The notes beneath the pieces were generated by a model that saw only the letters and a program-made list of their open reading frames with translations, did not search any database and was not told the DNA's origin. From Flavobacterium resistens (GTDB taxonomy: Bacteria; Bacteroidota; Bacteroidia; Flavobacteriales; Flavobacteriaceae), in NCBI RefSeq assembly GCF_900182645.1, contig NZ_FXTA01000002.1:124001-188000 (forward strand): a DNA stretch of 64,000 nt. The letters are read 5' to 3'. The translations under genes and the position numbers were made by a program. Numbering within the stretch: position 1 is the stretch's first letter; every line of letters starts with the position of its first letter. Positions 54,502 through 61,847 of this stretch are shown here, one piece after another.

Positions 54502-55686
54502 ATGAATGTATTAAAACGTTGTGTTTTCGGATTAAGCCTTTTGAGTTTGGCTGCAGTTTCAGTTCAATGTAAAAGCGATAAAAAAGCAGATACAGAAAAA
54601 GTTGCAACTGATGAAAAAGAATTAGTTTCAATTGAAAAATCAGAATACGGGACAACTGCAAAAGGAGAAAAAGTTGAAAGTTATAAACTGAAAAACCAAA
54701 ATGGGATGGAAGTTGATATCATCACTTTTGGTGGAAGAATTACAGATTTGAAAGTGCCAAATAAAGAAGGTGTTTCTGAAAATGTAGTAATCGGATTCAG
54801 TTCTTTGGCTCAATACGAAAAAGAAAATCCGTTCTTCGGCGCTTTAATCGGAAGATATGGAAACCGAATTGCAAAAGGGAAATTTACTTTAGATGGAAAA
54901 GAATATCAACTAGCAATTAACAACGCGCCAAATGCTTTGCATGGCGGTCCGCAAGGATATTTTAATGTTGTTTGGAAAGCCGATGAGGTTAAATCTGGTG
55001 AAACAGCTTCTTTAAAATTATCTTATGTAAGTAAAGATATGGAAGAAGGTTATCCAGGAACTTTAAAAGTTTTTGTGACTTATATTTTGACGAATGACAA
55101 TCAGTTGGAAGTTTTATACGAAGCAACAACAGACAAGAAAACAGTTGTTAACTTGACGCAGCATTCGTATTTCAATTTATCTGGAGATTTTACAAAAACA
55201 ATCTTAGATCACGAATTGACTTTAAATGCAGATAAATTAGTTCCGGTTGACGCGACTTTAATTCCAACAGGAAAATTAGAAGATGTTGCCAATACTCCTT
55301 TTGATTTCAGAACTCCAAAATTAATTGGAAAAGACATTAATGCTAAAAACGAGCAATTAGAAAGAGGAAAAGGTTACGATCATTGTTGGGTATTGAACAA
55401 TCCTGAAAAAGGAAAAACAATCATTGCAAAAGTATACCACGCAGCAAGCGGAAGAGTTATGGAAATGACAACAGACGAACCTGGAATTCAGTTTTACTCT
55501 GGAAATTTCCTTGACGGAACTTTGCCAACTCGCGACGGAAAAACATATGCACACAGAACCGGACTTTGCTTAGAAACAGAACATTATCCAGATTCACCAA
55601 ATCAGAAAAACTTCCCATCAACGGTTTTAAACCCGGGAGAAAACTATAAAACGAAAACTACATTTAAGTTTTCTGTTCAAAAATAA
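54502..55686 (+). CDS. Aldose 1-epimerase lipoprotein
   Basis: This 394-aa aldose epimerase has a lipoprotein signal (SLAAVSVQCKSDKK). The catalytic His lies in NLTQHSYFNLSGD and the Glu in LETEHYPDSPNQ, with GRYGNRIAKGKF and NALHGGPQG. Unlike the cytoplasmic galM at 30251 it is exported, so it should equilibrate arabinose or galactose anomers in the periplasm before uptake. It ends the ara operon and is followed by a strong terminator. Confidence 0.9.
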   Translation: MNVLKRCVFGLSLLSLAAVSVQCKSDKKADTEKVATDEKELVSIEKSEYGTTAKGEKVESYKLKNQNGMEVDIITFGGRITDLKVPNKEGVSENVVIGFSSLAQYEKENPFFGALIGRYGNRIAKGKFTLDGKEYQLAINNAPNALHGGPQGYFNVVWKADEVKSGETASLKLSYVSKDMEEGYPGTLKVFVTYILTNDNQLEVLYEATTDKKTVVNLTQHSYFNLSGDFTKTILDHELTLNADKLVPVDATLIPTGKLEDVANTPFDFRTPKLIGKDINAKNEQLERGKGYDHCWVLNNPEKGKTIIAKVYHAASGRVMEMTTDEPGIQFYSGNFLDGTLPTRDGKTYAHRTGLCLETEHYPDSPNQKNFPSTVLNPGENYKTKTTFKFSVQK

Positions 55687-55721
55687 TCTTTAGAATTTGT
55701 TTAGTTAGTTCTAATTCTCTG

Positions 55722-55758
55722 AAAAACCTCGAAAGTATTAAGCTTTCGAGGTTTTTTT
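55722..55758 (+). terminator. Intrinsic terminator of the ara operon
   Basis: A 14-bp stem, AAAAACCTCGAAAG (55722-55735) with CTTTCGAGGTTTTT (55743-55756), has a 7-base loop and ends in a T-run. It lies 36 bases after the epimerase stop. Confidence 0.92.
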
Positions 55759-55816
55759 ATTTCGATCATTCTGCTTTATATTTGAATGATACTACAGAAG
55801 ATTTAAAAATATAATC

Positions 55817-56452
55817 ATGAAAAGAATAATTATTTGCATATCTATTTTAACATTCTTTAGTCAAAGCTGTCAAAATAAGGATAACAGTCAATTAAAAAAT
55901 AATTCTATTGTTAAAAGTGATTCGATAAATAAAGAAGAAATTAATTCTGGTGTCGATGCGAAAGAACAGATAGAATTGGTTAAAAATTTCATGAAATGGT
56001 ATATTAAAAATCTAAATACATTATATAAGTTTAATACTATTGGAGGAGGATCGAGTGTGGCTGAAAACGAAGAACCACAAAATTATTTTGTAAATTTCAG
56101 TGAGGTTGAAAAATATATTGTTGAGTTAAAAAAAAGTGGTTTTTTGACAGAGAACTTTCTTAAAAATGAAAAACAAATATTTATAGAAGGCGAAAAATAT
56201 TTTAAAGAAAATCCAGAGAATGATGGACCACCCTATGGATTTGATTATGACCGTTTCTTTTTTACCCAAGAAACTTTTGAAGAAGATCTTCCAAATATTG
56301 AGAAAAGTAAGTATGTTGTTGATCAAAAGGGGAAATTTAATTCTGAAGTTAAGTTTTATCTTCCTATATGTGGGATTACTTATAAATATTCTTTGGAAAA
56401 AGTAAACGAGAAGTGGTTTATTGATAAAATAGAATCTGTAAATACGCTGTAA
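55817..56452 (+). CDS. Hypothetical lipoprotein
   Basis: This 211-aa protein has a lipoprotein signal peptide (ISILTFFSQSCQNKDN). The rest is a small mixed alpha/beta domain with Tyr- and Asn-rich loops (FMKWYIKNLNTLYKF; ICGITYKYSLEKVNEKWFIDKIE). The last part has the look of DUF3828-like proteins, but I would not assert it. A TATATTTG (-7) at 55777-55784 lies 33 bases upstream. The gene stands apart from its neighbours, and nothing connects it to the ara or ars genes. Confidence 0.65.
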   Translation: MKRIIICISILTFFSQSCQNKDNSQLKNNSIVKSDSINKEEINSGVDAKEQIELVKNFMKWYIKNLNTLYKFNTIGGGSSVAENEEPQNYFVNFSEVEKYIVELKKSGFLTENFLKNEKQIFIEGEKYFKENPENDGPPYGFDYDRFFFTQETFEEDLPNIEKSKYVVDQKGKFNSEVKFYLPICGITYKYSLEKVNEKWFIDKIESVNTL

Positions 56453-56492
56453 TTGTTTAATGGAAGAACTATTATCATAAAATAAAACAAGT

Positions 56493-56957
56493 ATGTCGAT
56501 TAAACATTTATTTAAGGCACAATTAAATTGGATTTCAAAAACTGAGGAATCATCAAAAAGGCTTTACAGCAAAACTCATCAAATTAAAATTGAGGGAAAA
56601 CCAACTTTAGAAGTTTCAGCAGCCAAAGCTTTCAAAGGCGATCCATCATTATATAATCCCGAAGATTTATTGTTAAGCAGTTTGGTTTCCTGCCACATGA
56701 TGTCATACTTGTATGTATGTTCTCAAAACGGAATAGAAGTTCTCGAATATTCAGACAATGCCGAAGCAACATTAGAAGTAAATCCAGATGGGAGCGGGAG
56801 ATTCACCGAAGTTATATTAAATCCGAAAGTAAAAATCTCAAATCCTGACCAAATTGAATTAGCTTTAGATTTACATTTTAAGGCAAATCAATTGTGTTTT
56901 ATAGCTAATTCCTGTAATTTTCCAGTTTTGCATAATGCGAGTTGTGAAATAATATAA
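56493..56957 (+). CDS. OsmC/Ohr-family protein
   Basis: This 154-aa protein has the paired Cys residues of the OsmC/Ohr fold: SSLVSCHMMSYLYVCSQNG near residue 68 and FIANSCNFPVLHNAS near residue 145. Such proteins reduce organic hydroperoxides. The C-terminal NSCNF rather than the usual CP motif still places Cys in the active-site helix. It is convergent with the arsC-like gene, sharing a bidirectional terminator. Confidence 0.85.
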   Translation: MSIKHLFKAQLNWISKTEESSKRLYSKTHQIKIEGKPTLEVSAAKAFKGDPSLYNPEDLLLSSLVSCHMMSYLYVCSQNGIEVLEYSDNAEATLEVNPDGSGRFTEVILNPKVKISNPDQIELALDLHFKANQLCFIANSCNFPVLHNASCEII

Positions 56958-56959
56958 AA

Positions 56960-56993
56960 TAAAAAACCTCTTCCTTTTAAGAAGAAGTTTTTT
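56960..56993. terminator. Bidirectional terminator between OsmC and arsC genes
   Basis: The stem is AAAAAACCTCTTC with GAAGAAGTTTTTT, with one G-to-A change in the right arm leaving an A-C mismatch, and a loop of seven bases or fewer. It has A-rich and T-rich flanks suitable for stopping both convergent transcripts. Confidence 0.8.
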
Positions 56994-57002
56994 ATATAGT
57001 AA

Positions 57003-57422
57003 TTAAACTAAATTTTCGTCAACAAAGTTTTTACAATATTCCTTTATCAATTGTCTTACATTCCTAAATTGCTCCGTTATTTCTAAATCTGTTCCGGATG
57101 CTTTTGCAGGATCAGGAAAATTATAGTGAAACTTAAGTGCTTTTGTTGGAAAAAACGGACATCGTTCTTTAGCATTATCACACACCGTTATTACATAATC
57201 AAAGTCAATATTGGTGTACTCATCAATATTGTTGGATGTGTGATTTGAAATATCTATGCCATCTTCTTTCATGATCGAAATGGCCTTCGGATTGACTCCA
57301 TGAGTTTCTACTCCGGCACTGTAAACGACAGCTTTATTGCCTGCAAAATGTCTCATATATCCTTCTGCAATTTGACTTCTGCAGCTATTTCCCGTACAAA
57401 GTATTAATATTTTCTTTTCCAT
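57003..57422 (-). CDS. arsC: Arsenate reductase / low-molecular-weight tyrosine phosphatase-like (ArsC)
   Basis: This protein of about 139 aa has the phosphatase-loop motif CTGNSCRSQIAEG (C-x5-R) at the N-terminus. A second redox Cys lies in TVCDNAKERCPFFP and the general acid Asp in NFPDPAKASG, all as in thioredoxin-coupled arsenate reductases. It reduces arsenate to arsenite. I use the ATG at 57422 because one at 57434 would overlap the small upstream gene. It is last in the ars-like operon. The usual arsenite exporter does not follow. Confidence 0.88.
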   Translation of the reverse strand: MEKKILILCTGNSCRSQIAEGYMRHFAGNKAVVYSAGVETHGVNPKAISIMKEDGIDISNHTSNNIDEYTNIDFDYVITVCDNAKERCPFFPTKALKFHYNFPDPAKASGTDLEITEQFRNVRQLIKEYCKNFVDENLV

Positions 57423-57426
57423 AATT

Positions 57427-57552
57427 TTAAACAAACAGCCAAATGATGTTTATGATGCAGAATTTTGGGTCAAAGCCAAAAATAAGCTGCAGAATAACAA
57501 CAGATGTTGTGATAATAATTGGTTTTTTATATTTAATAAATTTTTCTTTCAT
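57427..57552 (-). CDS. Small membrane protein (41 aa) of the ars operon
   Basis: An ATG at 57552, one base after the stop of the DUF6428 gene, opens a 41-codon frame ending four bases before arsC. The peptide begins MKEKFIKYKKPIIITTSV and continues with VILQLIFGF, then DPKFCIINIIWLFV. It reads as a positively charged cytoplasmic head and one or two short hydrophobic stretches. Tight spacing on both sides supports translation. Role unknown; regulation or stabilisation of a membrane partner is a guess. Confidence 0.7.
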   Translation of the reverse strand: MKEKFIKYKKPIIITTSVVILQLIFGFDPKFCIINIIWLFV

Positions 57553-57553
57553 A

Positions 57554-58027
57554 TTAGCAACATCCAGAATTTGGAGTACAGCATGAAGAAGCTTCATTAT
57601 TTAGTTCAATTAAATTGATTTTTTGTTTTTCAGCAGGAATTCCGCACGAATCTTGTGCTAAACAAGCCGTTGATTTGTTTTGAAGAATAAAAGTTTTTCC
57701 GTCGAAAGCCAAATCATATTTTCCAATGGTTTCACTTTGGTATTCTACTTCGATTTCAAGATCTTCAATATTTAGCTTCTCTTCTGAAAGTTGAATGATG
57801 TGCAATAATTTAGTTGGTTTTAAACGATGTTCAAAATCGTTTGCATTCCAAAGCTGAAAATTGACAACTTTTTCATTTCTAATAACACCACCACAATCGA
57901 TGAAGTGTTTTGTGATGCTTCCAACTTCAGTTACATGAAAATGTTCAGGTACAAAAGCTCCGTTTTCCAGTTGAAATTCAACATTATCTAATGTTGGTAA
58001 AATCTTTTTTATTTCTGATAATTTCAT
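57554..58027 (-). CDS. DUF6428-family protein with Cys-rich tail
   Basis: This 157-aa soluble protein matches the DUF6428 proteins found beside arsR and arsC in Bacteroidota: SEIKKILPTLDNVEFQLENG, VPEHFHVTEVGSITKHFIDCGG, FQLWNANDFEHRLKP. The C-terminal tail ends SSCCTPNSGCC, where four Cys could bind arsenite or another soft metal. His-x-His residues in EHFHVTEVG are also possible ligands. It follows arsR by 57 bases with a candidate ArsR site between. Function is not established; metalloid sensing or trapping is inference. Confidence 0.82.
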   Translation of the reverse strand: MKLSEIKKILPTLDNVEFQLENGAFVPEHFHVTEVGSITKHFIDCGGVIRNEKVVNFQLWNANDFEHRLKPTKLLHIIQLSEEKLNIEDLEIEVEYQSETIGKYDLAFDGKTFILQNKSTACLAQDSCGIPAEKQKINLIELNNEASSCCTPNSGCC

Positions 58028-58051
58028 TTTTGTATAGTTTATTGTTTTAAT

Positions 58052-58066
58052 GCAATATTGCGATAA
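58052..58066 (-). promoter_or_regulatory. Second candidate ArsR site
   Basis: GCAATATTGCGATAA repeats, with one change in the core, the sequence at the arsR promoter. It lies between arsR and the DUF6428 gene, where a bound repressor could modulate the downstream genes. Confidence 0.6.
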
Positions 58067-58084
58067 TAAATGATAAAAAAATGC

Positions 58085-58411
58085 CTAACAGCATTTAGAT
58101 TTCGAAATAGTGGCTGAGATATTTAAAATATAACCACTTAAAATATTGATTGTTTTTTCGTCAAGACAATAACAGATTGCGTTTCCTGAAATGTTTCCTT
58201 TGATAATGCCAGCATTTTTTAATTCTTTCAAATGTTGGGAAACTGTAGGTTGAGCAAGAGGGAGTTCGTTGACAATATCGCCACAAATGCATTCATTAAC
58301 TTTTAGTAAATATTCAATTATCGCGATTCTTGCAGGATGTCCTAATGCTTTTGCGATCGTTGCTATTTGATTTTGTGCATCTGTAAAATGTTCAGTTTTT
58401 GTAGCTCCCAT
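58085..58411 (-). CDS. arsR: ArsR-family transcriptional repressor
   Basis: This is a 108-aa winged-helix regulator of the ArsR/SmtB family: ALGHPARIAIIEYLL, then VNECICGDIVNELPLAQPTVSQHLKELKNAGII. The metalloid-binding Cys candidates are ECIC in the alpha-3 region and the C-terminal KCC. It releases DNA on binding arsenite. It is first in the operon and is expected to repress it through the palindromic site in its own promoter. Confidence 0.9.
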   Translation of the reverse strand: MGATKTEHFTDAQNQIATIAKALGHPARIAIIEYLLKVNECICGDIVNELPLAQPTVSQHLKELKNAGIIKGNISGNAICYCLDEKTINILSGYILNISATISKSKCC

Positions 58412-58423
58412 TTTTATTTAATT

Positions 58424-58463
58424 TAATATTGCAATATTACGATTAAAATATAAGCAAACCAAA
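58424..58463 (-). promoter_or_regulatory. arsR promoter and operator
   Basis: A perfect 16-bp palindrome TAATATTGCAATATTA (58424-58439) contains a TAATATTG (-7-like). A TTTG (58463-58460) lies 20 bases upstream of it on the minus strand. The operator overlaps the -7 and transcript start, the standard geometry for ArsR autorepression. Confidence 0.75.
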
Positions 58464-58533
58464 TTTATTTGCAAAAAACAGATATACAGCAGATTAAGTT
58501 AGAAGTGTTTTGTTGAAGAAGTGAATAAATGAA

Positions 58534-58561
58534 AAAACCTCTTCCGTTAAGAAGAGGTTTT
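58534..58561 (-). terminator. Terminator of the tRNA-Leu transcript
   Basis: An 11-bp stem AAAACCTCTTC / GAAGAGGTTTT has a 6-base loop, followed on the minus strand by a run of T (58537-58532). It lies just past the tRNA 3' end. Confidence 0.85.
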
Positions 58562-58564
58562 ACG

Positions 58565-58644
58565 TACCCGGAGCCGGAGTCGAACCGGCACGGTTTCCCA
58601 CAGGTGTTTGAGACCAGCGCGTCTACCAATTCCGCCATCCGGGC
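58565..58644 (-). tRNA. tRNA-Leu (CAA)
   Basis: On the minus strand the sequence folds as a class II tRNA. The acceptor GCCCGGA pairs with TCCGGGT (one G-U pair), the D-arm is GGCG..TAGACGC, the anticodon loop is CTCAAAC with anticodon CAA, and a long variable arm (TGGGAAACCG) and T-arm GCCGG-TTCGACT-CCGGC follow. The discriminator is A and CCA is not encoded, as is usual in Flavobacteria. The anticodon stem (CTGGT / ACCTG) contains one U-U mismatch at position 28:42. Confidence 0.95.
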
Positions 58645-58776
58645 TTAGCAGACGAAAAAACAATCAAAAATTGATCATTTTAACGCAATAGAATGATGTC
58701 ATAAATGGCGTCATTCCTTTAACACGGTGCAAATGTAAAAAATAAAATTAAACATTCTAATAAAAATACTTAAATT

Positions 58777-58811
58777 TTTGCTTTCAGTGTTCAATAAATT
58801 TTATAAATTTG
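58777..58811 (+). promoter_or_regulatory. Promoter of prs
   Basis: TTTG (58777-58780) and TAAATTTG (58804-58811) match the Bacteroidota -33 and -7 elements with a 23-base spacer. The transcript would start near 58818 and carry a leader of about 117 bases. Confidence 0.65.
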
Positions 58812-58870
58812 CACCTCGTTAAAACGACGCACACACAACTAACTACACCCGAGACATTTACGAATGTTTT

Positions 58871-58892
58871 GCTTTATCGAAAATGATAAAGC
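58871..58892 (+). promoter_or_regulatory. Stem-loop in the prs leader
   Basis: GCTTTATC (58871-58878) pairs perfectly with GATAAAGC (58885-58892) around a 6-base loop, about 43 bases before the prs start. No known riboswitch is recognised. Confidence 0.5.
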
Positions 58893-58934
58893 CGAATTAT
58901 ACTAAGCGTAGCGGAGCAAAAACAACAAATTATA

Positions 58935-59876
58935 ATGTCGCACCTAGAACCAGAAGCTAAAATTTTTGCTTGTTCACAAAGTGTTTATCTTGCAGAAAAA
59001 ATTGCAGAGCAGTACGGAATTCCGTTAGGAAAAGTAACGATGTCAACGTATAGTGATGGAGAATTTCAGCCATCTTACGAAGAATCAATAAGAGGTTTAC
59101 GAGTATTTATCGTATGTTCAACTTTCCCATCGGCAGATAATTTGATGGAATTGTTATTAATGATTGATGCAGCAAAACGTGCATCAGCAAGACATATTAC
59201 AGCTGTAATGCCTTATTTTGGTTGGGCTAGACAGGATAGAAAAGATAAACCAAGAGTTCCAATTGGAGCAAAGTTAGTAGCAAACCTATTGACAGCTGCA
59301 GGAGCAACAAGAATCATGACAATGGATTTGCACGCAGATCAAATTCAGGGATTCTTTGAAAAACCAGTGGATCATTTATTTGCATCTACAATTTTTTTGC
59401 CTTACGTGCAAAGTTTAAAGTTAGAAAATCTAACAATTGCATCTCCAGATATGGGAGGTTCAAAAAGAGCATATGCTTACTCTAAGTTTTTAGAATCAGA
59501 TGTAGTAATCTGTTACAAACAAAGAAAAGCAGCCAACGTTATTGACACTATGGAACTAATTGGTGAAGTAAAAGGACGTAACGTAATCTTAGTAGACGAT
59601 ATGATCGATACAGGAGGAACTTTAGCGAAAGCGGCAGACCTAATGATCGAAAAAGGAGCACTAAGTGTAAGAGCAATCTGTACACACGCTATATTATCTG
59701 GCGGGGCGTATGAAAAAATTGAAAACTCGAAACTAACAGAATTAATCGTAACCGATTCGATTCCGTTAAAAAGAGAATCAAATAAAATTAGAGTAGTGAG
59801 TTGTGCACCTCTTTTTGCTGAAGTTATGCACATGGTGCACCACAACAATTCAATTAGCGGAAAATTCATTATGTAG
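58935..59876 (+). CDS. prs: Ribose-phosphate pyrophosphokinase (PRPP synthase)
   Basis: This is a 313-aa PRPP synthase. The PRPP-binding loop is GRNVILVDDMIDTGGTLAKA, the ATP-binding flexible loop includes FGWARQDRKDKPR, and MTMDLHADQIQGFF is the metal-binding His motif. It makes PRPP from ribose-5-phosphate and ATP for nucleotide, His and Trp synthesis. The prs-rplY-pth gene order is common in bacteria. The ATG at 58935 gives MSHLEPEAKIFACSQS, as in relatives. Confidence 0.97.
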   Translation: MSHLEPEAKIFACSQSVYLAEKIAEQYGIPLGKVTMSTYSDGEFQPSYEESIRGLRVFIVCSTFPSADNLMELLLMIDAAKRASARHITAVMPYFGWARQDRKDKPRVPIGAKLVANLLTAAGATRIMTMDLHADQIQGFFEKPVDHLFASTIFLPYVQSLKLENLTIASPDMGGSKRAYAYSKFLESDVVICYKQRKAANVIDTMELIGEVKGRNVILVDDMIDTGGTLAKAADLMIEKGALSVRAICTHAILSGGAYEKIENSKLTELIVTDSIPLKRESNKIRVVSCAPLFAEVMHMVHHNNSISGKFIM

Positions 59877-60001
59877 AAGCAGTAGGCTGTAGGCTTTAAG
59901 CCGTAAGCTTTGTTTCGCATTTTAAAAGCCTAAAGCTTAAAGCGTATTGCCTAAAGCCATAGCAAATAAGAATATTTATTTAATAACTATATTTTTTTAC
60001 A
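59877..60001. repeat. Intergenic inverted repeat between prs and rplY
   Basis: AGGCTTTAAGCCGTAAGC (from 59891) faces AAGCCTAAAGCTTAAAGC (from 59926) as an imperfect inverted repeat. It is of the dispersed intergenic type; no clear -7 element precedes rplY, so prs read-through is plausible. Confidence 0.5.
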
Positions 60002-60613
60002 ATGAAATCGATTACAATTAAAGGATCAGAAAGAGAAAGCGTGGGCAAAGTGTCAACTAAAGCCTTACGTAATGCTGGAGCGGTTCCTTGCGTGTTATAC
60101 GGAGGAAATCAAGCAGTACACTTCTCGGCAGACGCTGCAGCGTTCAAAAACTTGGTTTACACTCCAAATGCACACACAGTTGTGATTGAGCTTGGAAAAG
60201 GAAAATCATTCAATGCAATTTTGCAAGATATTCAAGTTCACCCAGTTTCTGACAAAATTTTACACATTGACTTCTTCCAATTATTTGATGATAAAGAAAT
60301 CACAATGGAAGTTCCTGTGAAAATCGTTGGTACATCTAAAGGTGTTCTTGCGGGAGGTGTTTTACGTTTAAACCAACGTAAATTAAAAGTTAAAGCTTTA
60401 CCATCAAATCTTCCTGATTTTGTTGAAGCTGACATTACTCCACTTGAAATGGGTAACAAATTATACGTTACTAAAGTTGGAAAACCAGAGTACAAAATTA
60501 TGCACCCAGACAACACAGTTGTTTGTCAAGTAAGAATCTCTCGTGCTGCTATGAAAGCTGCTCAAGAGGCTGCAAAAGCTGCAAAAGCTCCTGCAAAAGG
60601 AAAGAAAAAATAA
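60002..60613 (+). CDS. rplY: Ribosomal protein L25/general stress protein Ctc
   Basis: This is a 203-aa L25 family protein of the long TL5/CTC form. The N-terminal 5S-rRNA binding domain ([23 protein letters not shown]) is followed by the C-terminal beta domain ([21 protein letters not shown]). A Lys-Ala tail ([14 protein letters not shown]) follows. It binds 5S rRNA in the large subunit. It lies 125 bases after prs and is followed by a strong terminator. Confidence 0.96.
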   Translation: MKSITIKGSERESVGKVSTKALRNAGAVPCVLYGGNQAVHFSADAAAFKNLVYTPNAHTVVIELGKGKSFNAILQDIQVHPVSDKILHIDFFQLFDDKEITMEVPVKIVGTSKGVLAGGVLRLNQRKLKVKALPSNLPDFVEADITPLEMGNKLYVTKVGKPEYKIMHPDNTVVCQVRISRAAMKAAQEAAKAAKAPAKGKKK

Positions 60614-60630
60614 TTTTTTTCAAACTATAC

Positions 60631-60667
60631 AAAAAAGCCTCAATCTTACGATTGGGGCTTTTTTTTT
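60631..60667 (+). terminator. Intrinsic terminator of rplY
   Basis: AAAAAAGCCTCAATC and GATTGGGGCTTTTTTT form a long stem with a short loop and a T-tract, starting 18 bases after rplY. Confidence 0.9.
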
Positions 60668-60675
60668 AGATGCTA

Positions 60676-60693
60676 TCCCGATAGCTATCGGGA
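60676..60693. repeat. 18-bp palindrome TCCCGATAGCTATCGGGA
   Basis: It is perfectly self-complementary and identical to 13182-13199. Both copies are intergenic. It is GC-rich for this genome, and a dispersed palindromic repeat is the best description. Confidence 0.8.
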
Positions 60694-61041
60694 CTAAGGT
60701 GCTGAGATGCTAAGTTTTTTCATTGCTGTTAGGTAGATCGAAGTTGAAGCCTTTTTTTGCGGTTATTTTTTAGAAGCAGAAAGTTTTCGTTTTCACAAGA
60801 TGTGATGTAAGGGCTAGAGAGAAAGTATCTTTTTCATAAGATTCTAAGTCGCTAAGATGCTGAGGTGTTTAGTTTTTTGTCTTGCAACCAGGTCAGGTAA
60901 AACAAAATCGGTGTACATCAGTTTAATCAGCACCATCCGTGTGCCATCCATCGCGACCTTTGCGCAAAACCCTTGCGATCTTTGCAGTTAAATCACGACC
61001 AATAGGCAATTATCTAATTTTCACATTTTCAAATTATCTAA

Positions 61042-61072
61042 TTGTTACATTCTCTAATTAATCTTACTTTTG
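61042..61072 (+). promoter_or_regulatory. Promoter of pth
   Basis: TTG (61042-61044), a 20-base spacer and TACTTTTG (61065-61072) fit the Bacteroidota promoter consensus well. The expected transcript start is near 61078. Confidence 0.7.
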
Positions 61073-61140
61073 CAATCATGATAAAATGGATAACAAAACT
61101 GTTTTCATCAATACCAAAAGAAGAGAACGCAGAAGACATT

Positions 61141-61707
61141 ATGAAAAAATACTTAATCGTAGGTTTAGGAAATATCGGAGCTGAATATGTAAACACCAGA
61201 CATAATATCGGATTTAAAGTGCTTGATTTTTTAGTCAAAAAAGAAAGCCTTTCATTTGAAACAGTAAAATTAGGCGCACTTGCAGAGTATAAATTTAAAG
61301 GAAGAACTTTTTTTCTTTTAAAGCCAAACACTTATATGAACTTGAGCGGAAAAGCAGTAAAATACTGGATGGACAAAGAAAATATTCCGCTAGAAAATAT
61401 TTTTGTGATAACAGATGATTTGAATTTGTCATTCGGAACCATCCGCATTAAGCCAAAAGGCAGCGATGGAGGCCACAACGGACTTAAAAACATCAATCTT
61501 GTCCTAAATACACAAAACTACACTCGTTTTAGATTCGGAATCAGCGATCAGTTCAAAAAAGGACAACAAGTTGATTATGTTTTAGGAGAATGGAATGATG
61601 AAGAAAACGCAAAATTGACAGAACGTCTTGAAATTTCAGCTGAAATTATAAAATCTTTTGGAACTGCCGGATTGGAAAATACGATGACAACTTTCAATGG
61701 AAAGTAA
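61141..61707 (+). CDS. pth: Peptidyl-tRNA hydrolase
   Basis: From the ATG at 61141 (MKKYLIVGLGNIG) this gives 188 aa, the usual length. Catalytic and binding motifs are the His in NTRHNIGF, KPNTYMNLSGKAV, VITDDLNLSFG and KGSDGGHNGLKNI. It frees tRNA from peptidyl-tRNA dropped by ribosomes. A longer in-frame start at 61078 (MIKWITKLF) is possible, but the promoter places the transcript start at about that base, so it would be leaderless. Confidence 0.93.
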   Translation: MKKYLIVGLGNIGAEYVNTRHNIGFKVLDFLVKKESLSFETVKLGALAEYKFKGRTFFLLKPNTYMNLSGKAVKYWMDKENIPLENIFVITDDLNLSFGTIRIKPKGSDGGHNGLKNINLVLNTQNYTRFRFGISDQFKKGQQVDYVLGEWNDEENAKLTERLEISAEIIKSFGTAGLENTMTTFNGK

Positions 61708-61802
61708 AGATTTTTAGATGTTTAACTTTTTAAAAATCGATTTATCGATTAATTTAATTGAATTATAACGAAATAGTATTTTCAATTCCAAAGTTAAATG
61801 TC

Positions 61803-61810
61803 TAAATTTG
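61803..61810 (+). promoter_or_regulatory. -7 element upstream of sod
   Basis: TAAATTTG matches TAnnTTTG, 37 bases before the sod start. No TTTG lies at the normal distance, so the match is partial. Confidence 0.4.
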
Positions 61811-61847
61811 GGATAAATTATTATAAACCATAAAAATTAGAAATATC

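Larger units (their letters stand above)
58412..58934. other. Control region and tRNA between arsR and prs
   Basis: This 523-base stretch holds the arsR promoter, a terminator, one tRNA gene on the minus strand, and the prs promoter with its leader. I see no protein-coding gene in it. Confidence 0.7.
60614..61140. other. Repeat-rich gap with rplY terminator, palindrome and pth promoter
   Basis: No gene is supported in this stretch. It contains the rplY terminator (60631-60667), the 18-bp palindrome at 60676-60693, repeated words such as CTAAGATGCTGAGGTG and TTGCGATCTTTGCAG, and the pth promoter with start-site region near 61042-61078. Confidence 0.6.

Noticed and set aside
59513..59920. Minus-strand frame of 135 codons opposite prs
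   Set aside because: Antisense shadow of a highly conserved gene.
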